This document shows, piece by piece, positions 52,921-63,891 of a DNA stretch of 64,000 bases (positions are counted from its first letter, which is position 1; every line of letters starts with the position of its first letter). The stretch lies in assembly GCF_001458315.1 (NCBI RefSeq), contig NZ_CYRX01000010.1:186001-250000 (forward strand). The letters are read 5' to 3'. The notes below the pieces were generated by a model. It did no database searches. It had not been told where the DNA came from and saw only the letters and a program-made list of their open reading frames with translations. A program made the translations under genes and the position numbers. The DNA comes from Thalassobacter stenotrophicus. GTDB taxonomy: Bacteria > Pseudomonadota > Alphaproteobacteria > Rhodobacterales > Rhodobacteraceae.

Positions 52921-53493
52921 TTAGCCCTCGGCTTGAGCCTCGATCGAAATGATAACATTCACCTCATCACCCACAAACGGCGCAAAGTTGCCCACGCCGT
53001 AGTCGGAGCGGATCAGGGTCGTCGTCGCGTCAAAACCCAACCAAGGCTTTTGCGCCATTGGGTGCATGTCGGCTTTGTTCATCTTGGCGTCCAGCACGAC
53101 GGATTGCGTCACACCGTTCAGCGTCAGATCACCCGTGATCAGGGCGGTGTTGTCGCCGGTGACTTCGATCCCTGTCGAGGTAAAGGACACCATTTCGTCG
53201 GCAGAGGCCTCAAAGAAATCAGCCGACATGAAGTGTGCATCGCGCTGTTCCCAACCGGTGAACATCGACATCACGGGCATCGACACGGACACCGAGGATG
53301 CGGCGGGGTTTTCGGCATCAAACTGGATTTCGCCCGCAAAGCCGGAGAACATGCCGTAGGTCGTGGAAAAGCCCAAGTGATCGTAGCTAAAGATGATCTG
53401 GCTGTGCGAGCTGTCCAATGTGTAGGTTTCAGCGGCAAAGGTGGGGGCTGCGAAAGCAATCAGGGCGGCGGTGGTCAAAAGCGTACGTTTCAT
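52921..53493 (-). CDS. Periplasmic YceI family isoprenoid-binding protein
   Basis: 190 residues after AAGGACCTG. Signal peptide about 1-20 (TLLTTAALIAFAAPTFAAE). The mature protein is a single YceI lipocalin-like barrel: TLDSSHSQIIFSYDHLGFS near 25-43, then SGFAGEIQFDAENPAASSV and DFFEASADEMVSFTSTGI. YceI proteins bind long polyisoprenoids, for example ubiquinone-8 in known structures. It is convergent with the VPLPA-CTERM gene; a second YceI domain is fused to cytochrome b561 about 1 kb away. Role in quinone handling or stress is inferred. Confidence 0.9.
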   Translation of the reverse strand: MKRTLLTTAALIAFAAPTFAAETYTLDSSHSQIIFSYDHLGFSTTYGMFSGFAGEIQFDAENPAASSVSVSMPVMSMFTGWEQRDAHFMSADFFEASADEMVSFTSTGIEVTGDNTALITGDLTLNGVTQSVVLDAKMNKADMHPMAQKPWLGFDATTTLIRSDYGVGNFAPFVGDEVNVIISIEAQAEG

Positions 53494-53640
53494 GTCAGGT
53501 CCTTGCTCTGGATGTGTGGTCGTTCATTAACCCTAACATCGGCTTTCTCGACCAATTAGCAATTTACCTTAACCCCACAGACCCTGTGCGATTGTGCAAA
53601 TTGTCGTGATCAAGCACATGTGCCACGCACAATTGCGCCC

Positions 53641-53669
53641 TTGCCTTGCAGGTCCTCGCATCCTATACG
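53641..53669 (+). promoter_or_regulatory. Likely promoter of the ribosomal-protein operon
   Basis: TTGCCT (53641-53646) and TATACG (53664-53669) are 17 bases apart, about 100 bases before rpsF. Judged by eye; the long leader would have room for autoregulation by S6/S18. Confidence 0.4.
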
Positions 53670-53768
53670 GCCCCATCCCGCCACCATATTGACCTGCGTG
53701 GCCTCTCGTGACCGAGCGGCGGGATAATGTTCGGTCTTTGAAACACGCGTAACATGACTGGAGACACC

Positions 53769-54131
53769 ATGGCGCTCTACGAGCACGTGATGATCGCGCG
53801 GCAGGACCTGTCCAACGCGCAAGCCGAAGGGCTGATTGAACACTTCGGAACAGTACTGGCTGATAACGGCGGCGCACTCGTCGACTTCGAGTACTGGGGC
53901 GTCAAAACGATGGCCTACAAGATCAACAAAAACCGCAAGGGTCACTATGCCTTCCTGCGCTCCGATGCACCGGCTCCCGCCGTGCAGGAGATGGAACGCC
54001 TGATGCGCCTGCACGACGACGTGATGCGCGTTCTCACCATCAAAGTGGATGAGCACAAAGAGCTTCCTTCCGTGCAGATGCAAAAACGTGACGAACGCGA
54101 CCGCGGCGAACGCCGTGAACGCCGCAACTAA
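53769..54131 (+). CDS. rpsF: 30S ribosomal protein S6
   Basis: 120 residues starting MALYEHVMIARQDLSNAQAE after GGAGACA; five codons of upstream frame are not used. Small beta-alpha protein of the 30S platform that pairs with S18. The conserved YEHVMIARQDLS, ENxG-like WGVKTMAYKINKNRKGHYAF and RLMRLHDDVMRVLTIKVDEH segments are clear. The C-terminus carries a basic, Arg-Glu-rich tail (about 105-120) that varies between species. First gene of the S6-S18-L9 operon. Confidence 0.97.
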   Translation: MALYEHVMIARQDLSNAQAEGLIEHFGTVLADNGGALVDFEYWGVKTMAYKINKNRKGHYAFLRSDAPAPAVQEMERLMRLHDDVMRVLTIKVDEHKELPSVQMQKRDERDRGERRERRN

Positions 54132-54144
54132 GGAGACCTAAACC

Positions 54145-54372
54145 ATGGCTGCAAAACCATTTTTCCGCCGTCGCAAGGTCTGCCCGTTTTCCGGCGACAA
54201 CGCGCCCGCGATTGACTACAAAGACACCCGCCTTCTGCAACGCTACATCTCTGAGCGTGGCAAAATCGTACCGGCTCGCATCACCGCAGTCTCCGCCAAG
54301 AAGCAACGTGAGCTGGCCCGTGCCATCAAACGCGCTCGCTTCCTCGCGCTGCTGCCCTACGCTGTGAAGTAA
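54145..54372 (+). CDS. rpsR: 30S ribosomal protein S18
   Basis: 75 residues after AAGGAGACC. Basic platform protein that binds 16S rRNA together with S6. [22 protein letters not shown] contains the Cys and the strongly conserved [45 protein letters not shown] (shown: [20 protein letters not shown]) is the RNA-binding half. Middle gene of the operon, 13 bases after rpsF. Confidence 0.98.
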   Translation: MAAKPFFRRRKVCPFSGDNAPAIDYKDTRLLQRYISERGKIVPARITAVSAKKQRELARAIKRARFLALLPYAVK

Positions 54373-54382
54373 GGAGACAGAC

Positions 54383-55009
54383 ATGCAAGTGATCCTTCTG
54401 GAACGCGTGGCCAAGCTCGGTCAAATGGGCGACGTTGTTGACGTCAAACCCGGCTACGCCCGCAACTACCTTCTGCCCCAGGGCAAGGCGCAAAACGCAA
54501 CCGAAGCCAACATCGCTGGCTTTGAGGCGCGCAAAGCCCAGCTCGAAGCGCAGAACCTCGAAACCAAAAAAGAAGCCGCAGCTATGGCTGAGCGTCTGGG
54601 TGGACAGCAGTTCATCGTGATTCGCTCCGCATCTGACTCCGGTGCTTTGTACGGTTCGGTCACCACACGTGACGCAGCAGAGGCCGCGACTGAAGCTGGC
54701 TTCACCGTTGGTCGTAACCAAGTTGTTCTGCAACGCCCGGTCAAAGACCTCGGCCTGCACCCAATGACAGTGGTTCTGCACCCCGAAGTGTCGTGCGAAA
54801 TCGTCATGAACGTTGCACGCAGCACCGAAGAAGCTGAACTGCAAGCGTCGGGCAAATCGATCCAAGAACTGGCCGCAGAAGAAGAAGCTGCAGCAGAGTT
54901 CGAAATCGCTGAGCTGTTTGACGATCTGGGTTCCGCCGCCGCAGACGACGACGATATGGCTGACAACATTGTCACCACGCCCGAGTCGGACGCAAGCGAC
55001 GAGGCATAA
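54383..55009 (+). CDS. rplI: 50S ribosomal protein L9 with an acidic C-terminal extension
   Basis: 208 residues after AAGGAGACA. N-terminal globular domain [32 protein letters not shown] (first part shown: [16 protein letters not shown]) binds 23S rRNA; a long helix and the C-terminal domain follow to about 150. Residues 150-208 form an extra acidic tail ([18 protein letters not shown] and ADDDDMAD), longer than the ~150-residue E. coli protein but common in rhodobacteria. Last gene before a terminator. Confidence 0.97.
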   Translation: MQVILLERVAKLGQMGDVVDVKPGYARNYLLPQGKAQNATEANIAGFEARKAQLEAQNLETKKEAAAMAERLGGQQFIVIRSASDSGALYGSVTTRDAAEAATEAGFTVGRNQVVLQRPVKDLGLHPMTVVLHPEVSCEIVMNVARSTEEAELQASGKSIQELAAEEEAAAEFEIAELFDDLGSAAADDDDMADNIVTTPESDASDEA

Positions 55010-55043
55010 GGCATCTTAACCGCCTAAAGCTTACGCTCTCAAA

Positions 55044-55072
55044 GGGCCGCTCCTCACCGAGCGGCTCTTTTT
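55044..55072 (+). terminator. Intrinsic terminator after rplI
   Basis: The stem GCCGCTC/GAGCGGC followed by TCTTTTT ends the S6-S18-L9 operon, 37 bases after the stop. Confidence 0.85.
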
Positions 55073-55108
55073 CGTTTGGGATTAATGATGATTGGAGCGA
55101 GCGGTTTA

Positions 55109-55130
55109 CATAACTAGTTTTGTAGTTATG
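55109..55130. promoter_or_regulatory. Perfect operator-like palindrome before arsR
   Basis: CATAACTA and TAGTTATG form a perfect 8-bp inverted repeat around GTTTTG. It ends eight bases before the arsR ATG, the expected place for ArsR autoregulation. Confidence 0.7.
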
Positions 55131-55138
55131 ATGGCCTT

Positions 55139-55453
55139 ATGTCTGATACACTCGACACGACTGCCAGCGCCCTCGCCGCCCTTGGCCACACCGCACGCCT
55201 GAGCGTGTTTCGGCTGCTGGTGCAGGCGGGCCATGATGGGCTCACCGTGGGCGACATCGCGGCTTTTGTTGATCTGCCGCCCTCTACCCTCGCGCATCAC
55301 TTGCGCACGCTGGTTCACGCCGGGCTGGTGATACAGGAACGCCGCGGCCGGGAGATTTTGAGCCGCCCAGATTTTGCGAAAATGGATGCAACGCTGGCGT
55401 TTCTTACCTCTGAATGCTGTCGCGGACTGCCTGCGGCAGTGACCACAGGATAA
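55139..55453 (+). CDS. ArsR/SmtB family repressor with a vicinal cysteine pair
   Basis: 104 residues. Winged helix-turn-helix (LPPSTLAHHLRTLVHAGLV at 47-65, wing ERRGREI) of the ArsR/SmtB metal-sensor family. It lacks the canonical CVC on the DNA-recognition helix but has Cys93-Cys94 (SECCRG) at the C-terminus. Vicinal C-terminal cysteines bind trivalent arsenicals in some ArsR proteins, such as the A. ferrooxidans one, and a two-cysteine form is known to be methylarsenite-selective. It precedes a permease by 41 bases and operator-like palindromes lie before both genes. Inducer not shown. Confidence 0.88.
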   Translation: MSDTLDTTASALAALGHTARLSVFRLLVQAGHDGLTVGDIAAFVDLPPSTLAHHLRTLVHAGLVIQERRGREILSRPDFAKMDATLAFLTSECCRGLPAAVTTG

Positions 55454-55468
55454 TTTTTTGCGCCTTAA

Positions 55469-55488
55469 ATAACTATAAAACTGGATAT
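55469..55488. promoter_or_regulatory. Second, imperfect operator-like site before the permease
   Basis: ATAACTA and TGGATAT lie 6 bases apart, the same geometry as the palindrome before arsR (ATAACTA/TAGTTAT). The second half matches at 5 of 7 positions. It ends six bases before the permease ATG, partly over the expected ribosome site. Confidence 0.5.
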
Positions 55489-55494
55489 ATTGTG

Positions 55495-56553
55495 ATGTTT
55501 CAGCCAAATACGTTTACTGCCAAAGGACCTCTAGGGTTCGCCTCACATATCTGGTCAGAGCATCGCGTTGGACTGGCGATCGTGGGCATCCTGGGCCTCA
55601 TCTTTGCAGTGGAACCACCCCAAGCCGTTGAAAGCACTTGGTTTACAATCGACGCTCTTCTTTCAACGGCGCCGTTTCTGGTGCTGTCCATCCTAATGGC
55701 AGCCTACGCATCCGCGACGGGCGCCGATGGCCTGATCGCCAAGGCGTTCACCGGGGCGCCGGTTGTGATGATCGTTGCTGCAGCGGCCTTGGGCGGGCTT
55801 TCGCCATTTTGCTCCTGCGGTGTCATTCCCTTGATCGCCGCACTACTGGCGATGGGCGTTCCGCTGGCCCCGGTGATGGCGTTTTGGTTGGCGTCCCCTG
55901 TGATCGACCCGTCGATGTTTATCTTGACGACGGGACTGTTGGGATTTGAGTTCGCGGTGGCGAAGACGTTGACAGCTGTGGGGCTTGGGCTGTTTGGCGG
56001 CGTGGTGACCCATGCATTAACGGCCTCGGGCCACTTTCGGGACGTTTTGAAACCGCAGGCGCGCGGAGGCTGCTGTGGTGCAGCGTCCCTCACCGCGCCA
56101 AAGCCTGTCGCGTGGAGATTTTGGACAGATCCAGCCAGACGCAGCACCTTTGCGCGAGAGGCTTGGGGGACCACGGTCTTTTTGGTCAAATGGCTGGCCT
56201 TAGCGTTCTTGTTGGAAAGCCTGATGCTTGCCTATGTTCCAGCGGCATGGATATCGGGCGCGTTGGGCGGATCGGGCTTGGCGCCGATTGTGACCGCAAC
56301 GTTCGTGGGCGTGCCCGCGTACCTAAACGGCTACGCCGCATTACCGCTGGTGTCAGGGTTGATGGAGCAAGGCATGGTGCCGGGCGCGGGATTAACGTTT
56401 TTGGTGGCAGGCGGCGTGACCTCCCTGCCCGCGGCGATCGCGGTCTACGCATTGGTGCGGCCACGGGTGTTTGCCCTGTATATCGCTTTGGCCTTGTCCG
56501 GATCGTTGGCAAGCGGACTGCTCTATCAGCTATGGCTTGGCTCGGCGGGTTGA
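55495..56553 (+). CDS. Permease of the ArsP/YraQ family (UPF0718)
   Basis: 352 residues with about eight hydrophobic segments. The start is the ATG at MFQPNTFTAKG; no strong ribosome site is visible, only TTGTG. The motif SPFCSCGVIPL with Cys106 and Cys108 between helices is the family signature of ArsP_1/UPF0718 permeases. A loop CCGA with Cys193-Cys194 could bind a metalloid. ArsP exports trivalent methylated arsenicals; other family members are uncharacterised. Its partner ArsR, encoded just upstream, probably controls it. Substrate is inferred, not shown. Confidence 0.85.
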   Translation: MFQPNTFTAKGPLGFASHIWSEHRVGLAIVGILGLIFAVEPPQAVESTWFTIDALLSTAPFLVLSILMAAYASATGADGLIAKAFTGAPVVMIVAAAALGGLSPFCSCGVIPLIAALLAMGVPLAPVMAFWLASPVIDPSMFILTTGLLGFEFAVAKTLTAVGLGLFGGVVTHALTASGHFRDVLKPQARGGCCGAASLTAPKPVAWRFWTDPARRSTFAREAWGTTVFLVKWLALAFLLESLMLAYVPAAWISGALGGSGLAPIVTATFVGVPAYLNGYAALPLVSGLMEQGMVPGAGLTFLVAGGVTSLPAAIAVYALVRPRVFALYIALALSGSLASGLLYQLWLGSAG

Positions 56554-56560
56554 TCCAAAT

Positions 56561-56588
56561 GAAAAAGCCGCCCCAAGGGACGGCTTTC
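56561..56588 (-). terminator. Terminator after tig, near the permease end
   Basis: AAAGCCG and CGGCTTT plus an inner GGGG/CCCC give a stable stem that on the minus strand is followed by TTTTT, 22 bases past the tig stop. On the plus strand the T run is weaker but may serve the permease. Confidence 0.7.
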
Positions 56589-56610
56589 ACACGATACTTT
56601 GATTGTAAGC

Positions 56611-57936
56611 TTACTCGTCTTCGAGAGCTTCAACCGCTGCTTGCAGCTCATCTTTTGTGACTTCTTTTTCAGTCACCGTGGCCAACTCAAGGATGTAGTC
56701 GACGACTTTATCTTCGAACAATGGCGCACGCAGCTGTTGCTGAGCTTGAGCATTTTTCTGAATGAACTCAAAGAATTCACGCTCTTGACCGGGGTACTGG
56801 CGTGCTTGGTTCATGATCGCTTGGGTCATCTCGGAGTCGGAGACTTCGATTTCGTTCTTTTGACCCAGTTCAGCGAGCAGGAGGCCCAGACGAACGCGGC
56901 GCTCAGCGAGTTTGGTGTGCTCTTCGGTTGGCTCGATCTCGGGGTGATCGTGGCCTTGAACCTCAGGGTTTTCCTCGTGCCACAACTGGTGTGCGATCTG
57001 ACCGGCTTCGGCGCTGACCAACATGGGGGGCAGTTCGAAGCTGACGAGATCGTCAAGTTGATCCAGCAGGCCACGCTTGAGAACCGCACGTGCGGCGCCA
57101 GCGTATTCTTGGCCGAGACGGTCCACGATTTGCTCTTTGAGCGCATCGAGGCTTTCGGCACCGAATTGCTGTGCCAGCTCATCGTTCAGCTCAGCGGTTG
57201 CGGGTGCTTTGACTTCTTTGACGGTGCACTCAAACACGGCGTCTTTGCCAGCGAGATGCTCTGCGCCGTACTCATCGGGGAACTTGACGTTCACTTCAAC
57301 AGCGTCACCGGCTGCGGCACCGACCAGCTGCTCTTCGAAGCCGGGGATGAAGGAGTTGGAGCCGAGCACGAGGGGGTAATCCTCGGCGGCACCGCCTTCG
57401 AACGCTTCGCCGTCAACTTTGCCAAGGAAATCGATCACAACCTGATCGCCATCTTCGGATTTACCGTCTTTGGCGTCAAAGTTCTGTGCGGACTTCGCAA
57501 GGTTGTCGAGCGCGTCTTGGATGTCAGCATCCGCAGGCTTCACGACCAGTTTCTCGATCGAAACGGGTGAGAAGTCGACCTCGGGGATCGTGGGCAGAGC
57601 TTCATAGGAAAGCGAGACTTCAACGTCGTCGCCTTCTTTCCAGTCTTCGTTGGTCATTTTGACTTCGGGCTGCATCGCAGGGCGGTCGCCGGACTCTTCG
57701 AAGTGCTTAGACATCGCGCCATCGATGGTTTCTTGCATGGCTTCGCCCAGGAGACGCTGGCCAAACTGCTTTTTCAAAAGCGCCATCGGGACTTTGCCCT
57801 TGCGGAAGCCCTTCATCTCGATTTCAGGCTGAGCTTCAACGAGCTTTTCGTTCACCTTGGTGTCGAGATCGGCAGCCGGCACGGTGATGGAATAGGCGCG
57901 CTTGAGGCCTTCGTTGAGGGTTTCGGTGACCTGCAT
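56611..57936 (-). CDS. tig: Trigger factor, ribosome-associated chaperone
   Basis: 441 residues from the ATG after AAGGGGAAC; the extra 58 codons of the longer frame carry no similarity. N-terminal ribosome-binding domain with the signature [12 protein letters not shown] at about 42-53 (E. coli GFRKGKVPM), a PPIase (FKBP-like) domain around 160-240 ([27 protein letters not shown]-type, shown [17 protein letters not shown]), and a C-terminal helical arm to 441. It folds nascent chains at the exit tunnel. Stands alone with its own terminator. Confidence 0.96.
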   Translation of the reverse strand: MQVTETLNEGLKRAYSITVPAADLDTKVNEKLVEAQPEIEMKGFRKGKVPMALLKKQFGQRLLGEAMQETIDGAMSKHFEESGDRPAMQPEVKMTNEDWKEGDDVEVSLSYEALPTIPEVDFSPVSIEKLVVKPADADIQDALDNLAKSAQNFDAKDGKSEDGDQVVIDFLGKVDGEAFEGGAAEDYPLVLGSNSFIPGFEEQLVGAAAGDAVEVNVKFPDEYGAEHLAGKDAVFECTVKEVKAPATAELNDELAQQFGAESLDALKEQIVDRLGQEYAGAARAVLKRGLLDQLDDLVSFELPPMLVSAEAGQIAHQLWHEENPEVQGHDHPEIEPTEEHTKLAERRVRLGLLLAELGQKNEIEVSDSEMTQAIMNQARQYPGQEREFFEFIQKNAQAQQQLRAPLFEDKVVDYILELATVTEKEVTKDELQAAVEALEDE

Positions 57937-58127
57937 GTGGGGTTCCCCTTGAGCTGAACGTCCCATTGAACGTCTTGATGCGTGTAAGTCTGCGCCGATG
58001 CCATAGCCAAAAGGCCCGCGGCGGCGGCGGGTGTAAATCCAGCGCTTTCTAGGAAGGGTGCGTCCGGGGTGCAAGGGGATTCGCCACTTGTCCCCCTGCG
58101 GAGGGCTCAAGCATTGGCATATCTATG

Positions 58128-58162
58128 AAAAAAGGCCGGACAGCGCACCCGCATGTCCAGCC
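58128..58162 (-). terminator. Intrinsic terminator after the MarR-type gene
   Basis: The 9-bp stem GGCTGGACA/TGTCCGGCC (one mismatch) with an 11-base loop is followed by TTTTTT on the minus strand, 31 bases after the stop. Confidence 0.85.
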
Positions 58163-58192
58163 ATTTCGATCTGAGGGAACCGAATGGTCGCC

Positions 58193-58717
58193 TTAATAGA
58201 TGTAGCGAATTTGGTCTGACCAATACCGTTCAATCCGTTTGAGCGTCATATTGATGTCGAAAACCTTGTCGGCGTTGATGCCTGTGGCCTCTTCCACCCC
58301 GATGGCATGGCGCAGAAACAGGTCTTGGACGACATCGCGCACCTTGCGCCCCTTGTCCGTCAAGCGGACCCGAACCGAGCGGCGATCAATTTCACACCGT
58401 TGGTGGTGCATGAAGTCATACTCGACCAGCTTCTTGAGGTTATAGGAGACATTCGAGCCTTGGTAATAGCCCCGCGATTTCAGTTCACCTGCGGTGACTT
58501 CATTATCGCCGATGTTGAACAACAGAAGCCCTTGGACCGCGTTGATCTCTAGAATGCCGAGGCGCTCAAACTCATCCTTGATCACATCCAAAAGAAGGCG
58601 ATGAAGGCGTTCGACCAGGGCGAGGGATTCTAGATACCCCGTCCAAATGGCACCGGGGGCGTCGTCGGCATCCTTTTGAAAGGAAGGAACACCGGTAAAG
58701 GCTTCAAGTTTACTCAT
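58193..58717 (-). CDS. MarR family transcriptional regulator
   Basis: 174 residues from MSKLEAFTGVPSFQKD after GGAGCC; the longer frame lacks family similarity. Winged helix domain: INAVQGLLLFNIG, the recognition helix YYQGSNVSYNLKKLVEYDFM, and wing HHQRCEIDRRSVRVRLTDKG. The family is present singly in many alphaproteobacteria, where related proteins (LdtR, PetP) control envelope or respiratory genes; which one it matches cannot be told here. The C-terminal helices should dimerise. Flanked by tig and sdhE. No operator was identified. Confidence 0.88.
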   Translation of the reverse strand: MSKLEAFTGVPSFQKDADDAPGAIWTGYLESLALVERLHRLLLDVIKDEFERLGILEINAVQGLLLFNIGDNEVTAGELKSRGYYQGSNVSYNLKKLVEYDFMHHQRCEIDRRSVRVRLTDKGRKVRDVVQDLFLRHAIGVEEATGINADKVFDINMTLKRIERYWSDQIRYIY

Positions 58718-58899
58718 AATAAGGCTCCGCACATCTGCTTTGGCCCAACATACGTGCGGATTTCTCAACATTCGGTTAAAGGCGATAAGAAATCGTCGAG
58801 AATACATCTCTAGTTGCTTGAAACTTGCGCACATTCGCCTAGCACGCATCCTATCGGCACGCAAAACGCGCCGATAGAAACCAGTCATAATCCGTTGAT

Positions 58900-59193
58900 T
58901 TATTGGGCCTGTGCAGCTCTGCGGCCCAGATCTGCGATTAAATCTGCGTAGCGCGCGGGTGGTTCAACCTGCCGGGTCACCCATTGCAGGATGTCGTGGT
59001 CATTCTCGCCCATGACGGCCTCAAACAGGTCCAATTCTGCGTCACTCATGCCCGCAAGTTCGTCATTTGCGTAGCCGCCCAGCACCAAATCCATCTCTTT
59101 GATGCCGCGCCGCCAGGCCCGGATACGCATGCGTTTCAAGCGGACTTCGCGGCTTTCGGGGCCGGCGTTCGGCTCTGTCAACGGCGCGCTCAT
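58900..59193 (-). CDS. sdhE: Succinate dehydrogenase assembly factor SdhE
   Basis: 97 residues. The DUF339 motif RAWRRGIKEMDLVLGGYA (about 26-43) contains the RGxxE element needed for flavinylation of SdhA; DAELDLFEAVMGENDHDILQWV follows the family helix pattern. It promotes covalent FAD attachment to succinate dehydrogenase. Its ATG overlaps the stop of an XRE regulator gene by four bases, so expression is coupled. N-terminal 15 residues are variable. Confidence 0.92.
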   Translation of the reverse strand: MSAPLTEPNAGPESREVRLKRMRIRAWRRGIKEMDLVLGGYANDELAGMSDAELDLFEAVMGENDHDILQWVTRQVEPPARYADLIADLGRRAAQAQ

Positions 59194-59597
59194 TGGTCGA
59201 CCTTTGGGGTCGTCAAAAGGACCCGCAGACGTTTTTCAACATGGCCCAAACGATCCGCCAAACTGGAGGCCTCTGTGCGTAGTTGGCGGATTTCCAACAG
59301 CAAATTGCGGCTGTCGGAATTAGGGTCCGCAGCTTCCACCGGGGCATCGACCCCGTCACCTTCGCCGGTCAGCAACCACACGATCGATACGTTCAACAGC
59401 CCCGCAAGCATTTGCAGGCGGTTTGCGCGCGGCTCCGCAAGGTCATTTTCCCAACCGCGGAGGGTCTTGACCTTGACCCCCAAACGCTTGGCCAATTCGG
59501 CTTGGTTCATGCCAGCGGCATCGCGCGCGGCGGCGAGCCGATCGCCAAAGGTCGCGTTGGCCTCTGAATACCAGTTCGTTTCTGCTCCATCTTCCAT
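59190..59597 (-). CDS. XRE family helix-turn-helix regulator
   Basis: 135 residues after GGAGACGCC. The Cro/C1-type domain spans about 18-72 (TFGDRLAAARDAAGMNQAELAKRLGVKVKTLRGWENDLAEPR shown in part: AAGMNQAELAKRLGVKVKTL). A Pro/Asp linker and a C-terminal coiled coil (about 95-130, LLLEIRQLRTEASSLADRLGHVEKRL in part) may mediate dimerisation. It is coupled to sdhE and probably reacts to metabolic or envelope signals, but targets are unknown. The divergent aspC promoter region adjoins its start. Confidence 0.88.
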   Translation of the reverse strand: MEDGAETNWYSEANATFGDRLAAARDAAGMNQAELAKRLGVKVKTLRGWENDLAEPRANRLQMLAGLLNVSIVWLLTGEGDGVDAPVEAADPNSDSRNLLLEIRQLRTEASSLADRLGHVEKRLRVLLTTPKVDQ

Positions 59598-59644
59598 GGG
59601 CGTCTCCTTGATCCCGGTCTTGACCCTGCTCGGCCCTAATGTAG

Positions 59645-62250
<2,606 letters not shown>

Positions 62251-62392
62251 GCCTCGCTCTACGCCCGCACCGCCGCCTTGGCAATGCATGGGTCCGGCGG
62301 TGGCAAGCCGGATGCACGCCAACGCGCCCAACACGCTTGGGGGAATGGCGATGTGCTGCTAGGCTTGCGACGTATTAAATGAGGGGATTCAT

Positions 62393-63229
62393 ATGTCATT
62401 GGTAAAGACACTGGCCAAAGTGGCCATCGGCGTGGCCATCGCAAAGGGCGTGAGCGCGGCAACAAAGGGCGGCGGCACGGGCGGGATCGCAGGCATGATG
62501 CGCGGCACCGGCGGTGGGGGCGCGTTGGGTGACATGATGTCGTCGCTGACCCAAAGCATGCAAAGCGGCGGCGGCGGCGGCGCAGCCCAAGGCCTTCAGG
62601 ATATTATGGGCAAAATGCAAACTCAGGGCGCGCAGGCGGGGCAATCCGCTATGGGCGCCATGGGCGGTTTGGGCGATATGCTGAGCAAGATGGCCGGCGG
62701 CACCGCAGCCGCAGGGGCACCGGGCGGCGGGTTGCAAAACCTGCTGGGCCAAATCGGTGGGACTGGCGGCGGACTGGGCGCGGTCTTGGGTGCAGGCGGT
62801 GCGACCGCAGGTGCCGGCGGTTTGGGCGCCCTGCTTGGTGGCGCGCTTTTGGCCGACCCTACGCCCCCGGCCCCATCGGACGAAGAAATCGCCCGCGTCA
62901 TGCTGCGCGCAATGTTGCAGGCCGCCAAATGTGATGGCCGTCTGGACGAAGCCGAACAGGCCCAGATCACCCAAATGGTCGGTGACGTCAGCCCCGAAGA
63001 GGCCGAATTGATCCGCACCGAACTGGCAGCCCCCGTGGACATCGAAGGCCTTGCCTCTGAGGTGCCCCAAGGGATGGAACAGCAGGCCTATATGATGTCA
63101 CTGATCGCCATTGATCTCGATAGTCAGGCCGAGGCGAATTACCTGATCGATCTGGCCGGTGCGCTGCGCCTGACCCCGGAACAGGTGGATGCTCTACACA
63201 CCCAAGCGGGTGAGCCAAAGATTACCTAG
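62393..63229 (+). CDS. DUF533/TerB-like protein with a Gly/Met-rich N-terminus
   Basis: 278 residues after GAGGGGATT. The N-terminal half (about 1-160) is low-complexity, rich in Gly, Ala and Met (GGGGGAAQGLQDIMGKM, GGTAAAGAPGGGLQNLL). From about 165 to 278 a compact helical domain (EEIARVMLRAMLQAAKCDGRLDEAEQAQI) matches DUF533, a relative of TerB tellurite resistance proteins that bind divalent metals through acidic residues. The repeat-like N-terminus may be flexible or form hydrophobic assemblies. Function unknown. Confidence 0.8.
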   Translation: MSLVKTLAKVAIGVAIAKGVSAATKGGGTGGIAGMMRGTGGGGALGDMMSSLTQSMQSGGGGGAAQGLQDIMGKMQTQGAQAGQSAMGAMGGLGDMLSKMAGGTAAAGAPGGGLQNLLGQIGGTGGGLGAVLGAGGATAGAGGLGALLGGALLADPTPPAPSDEEIARVMLRAMLQAAKCDGRLDEAEQAQITQMVGDVSPEEAELIRTELAAPVDIEGLASEVPQGMEQQAYMMSLIAIDLDSQAEANYLIDLAGALRLTPEQVDALHTQAGEPKIT

Positions 63230-63238
63230 CCGCTTTGG

Positions 63239-63262
63239 GCCACGCGCTTACGGGCGCGTGGC
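63239..63262. terminator. Hairpin between the DUF533 and DUF177 genes
   Basis: A perfect 9-bp stem GCCACGCGC/GCGCGTGGC with a 6-base loop, followed by TTATGG on the plus strand. Probable shared terminator of convergent genes; the weak T run lowers confidence. Confidence 0.5.
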
Positions 63263-63297
63263 TTATGGTATGATGTCGCCGTCAGGCGTCCGTTGGA

Positions 63298-63891
63298 TTA
63301 ATTATCCTCGGGCTCATCCGCGGCGCCGTCCTGCTCCATCTGCGCCTTAAGGGCTGCAAGACCCGCAAAGGGTTTGACTTTGTCTTCGGTCAACGGCTCC
63401 GCACCGGGGGGGGCCGCGACAAGGTCGAGATCTTCAATCCCAGCCGCGCGCGGATAGGCTGGCACCAACAGCGCGAGCGCCTCTTCCATCACCGCGCCCA
63501 CATCCACGACGGCAGGCAGCGGCTCAACCGTGTCGTCATCGGGCATTTCGGCCTCGGCCTCGGTGACGTCTTGCCAGTTCGACACATAGTGACGGGCAAC
63601 CTCATCCTCGATCCGCGTGATTACCGGCTCAAAGCTGACCCGGCAGGGTTGCTCGACCGTTGCGCCCAGTTTGCCCGTCAGCCGCCAATCCGACCCGCGT
63701 TGCGGTGTCAGTTCCACCACAAACCGCAGTTTGCGCAGCGCGCTCAGCCCCAGCGCGTCCGCAATCGCCGCACACTGCCCGGCGTTCGGCTCCAACACCA
63801 CGCGCGTTGTCTTTCGCTGGGCCAAGTCGGCCAGTCGCACGGGGTGTGGCACCGTTGCCGACACGTCGCCATCACTGTTCAGATCATTCAT
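63298..63891 (-). CDS. YceD/DUF177 family protein
   Basis: 197 residues from MNDLNSDGDVSATVPHP after GGAGAGCGCG; the longer frame is not supported. DUF177: RLTGKLGATVEQPCRVSFEPVI near 76-97 with a cysteine in CRVSFEP, then an acidic loop and the C-terminal SWP-less PRAAGIEDLDLV segment. YceD homologues are linked to 23S rRNA and ribosomal protein L32 levels. It lies convergent with DUF533 at the window end; genes upstream are outside. Confidence 0.85.
   Translation of the reverse strand: MNDLNSDGDVSATVPHPVRLADLAQRKTTRVVLEPNAGQCAAIADALGLSALRKLRFVVELTPQRGSDWRLTGKLGATVEQPCRVSFEPVITRIEDEVARHYVSNWQDVTEAEAEMPDDDTVEPLPAVVDVGAVMEEALALLVPAYPRAAGIEDLDLVAAPPGAEPLTEDKVKPFAGLAALKAQMEQDGAADEPEDN

Noticed and set aside
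62393-62860. Tandem DNA repeat or CRISPR-like array
   Set aside because: Irregular Gly/Ala/Met codons of one frame, no constant repeat unit or spacers.
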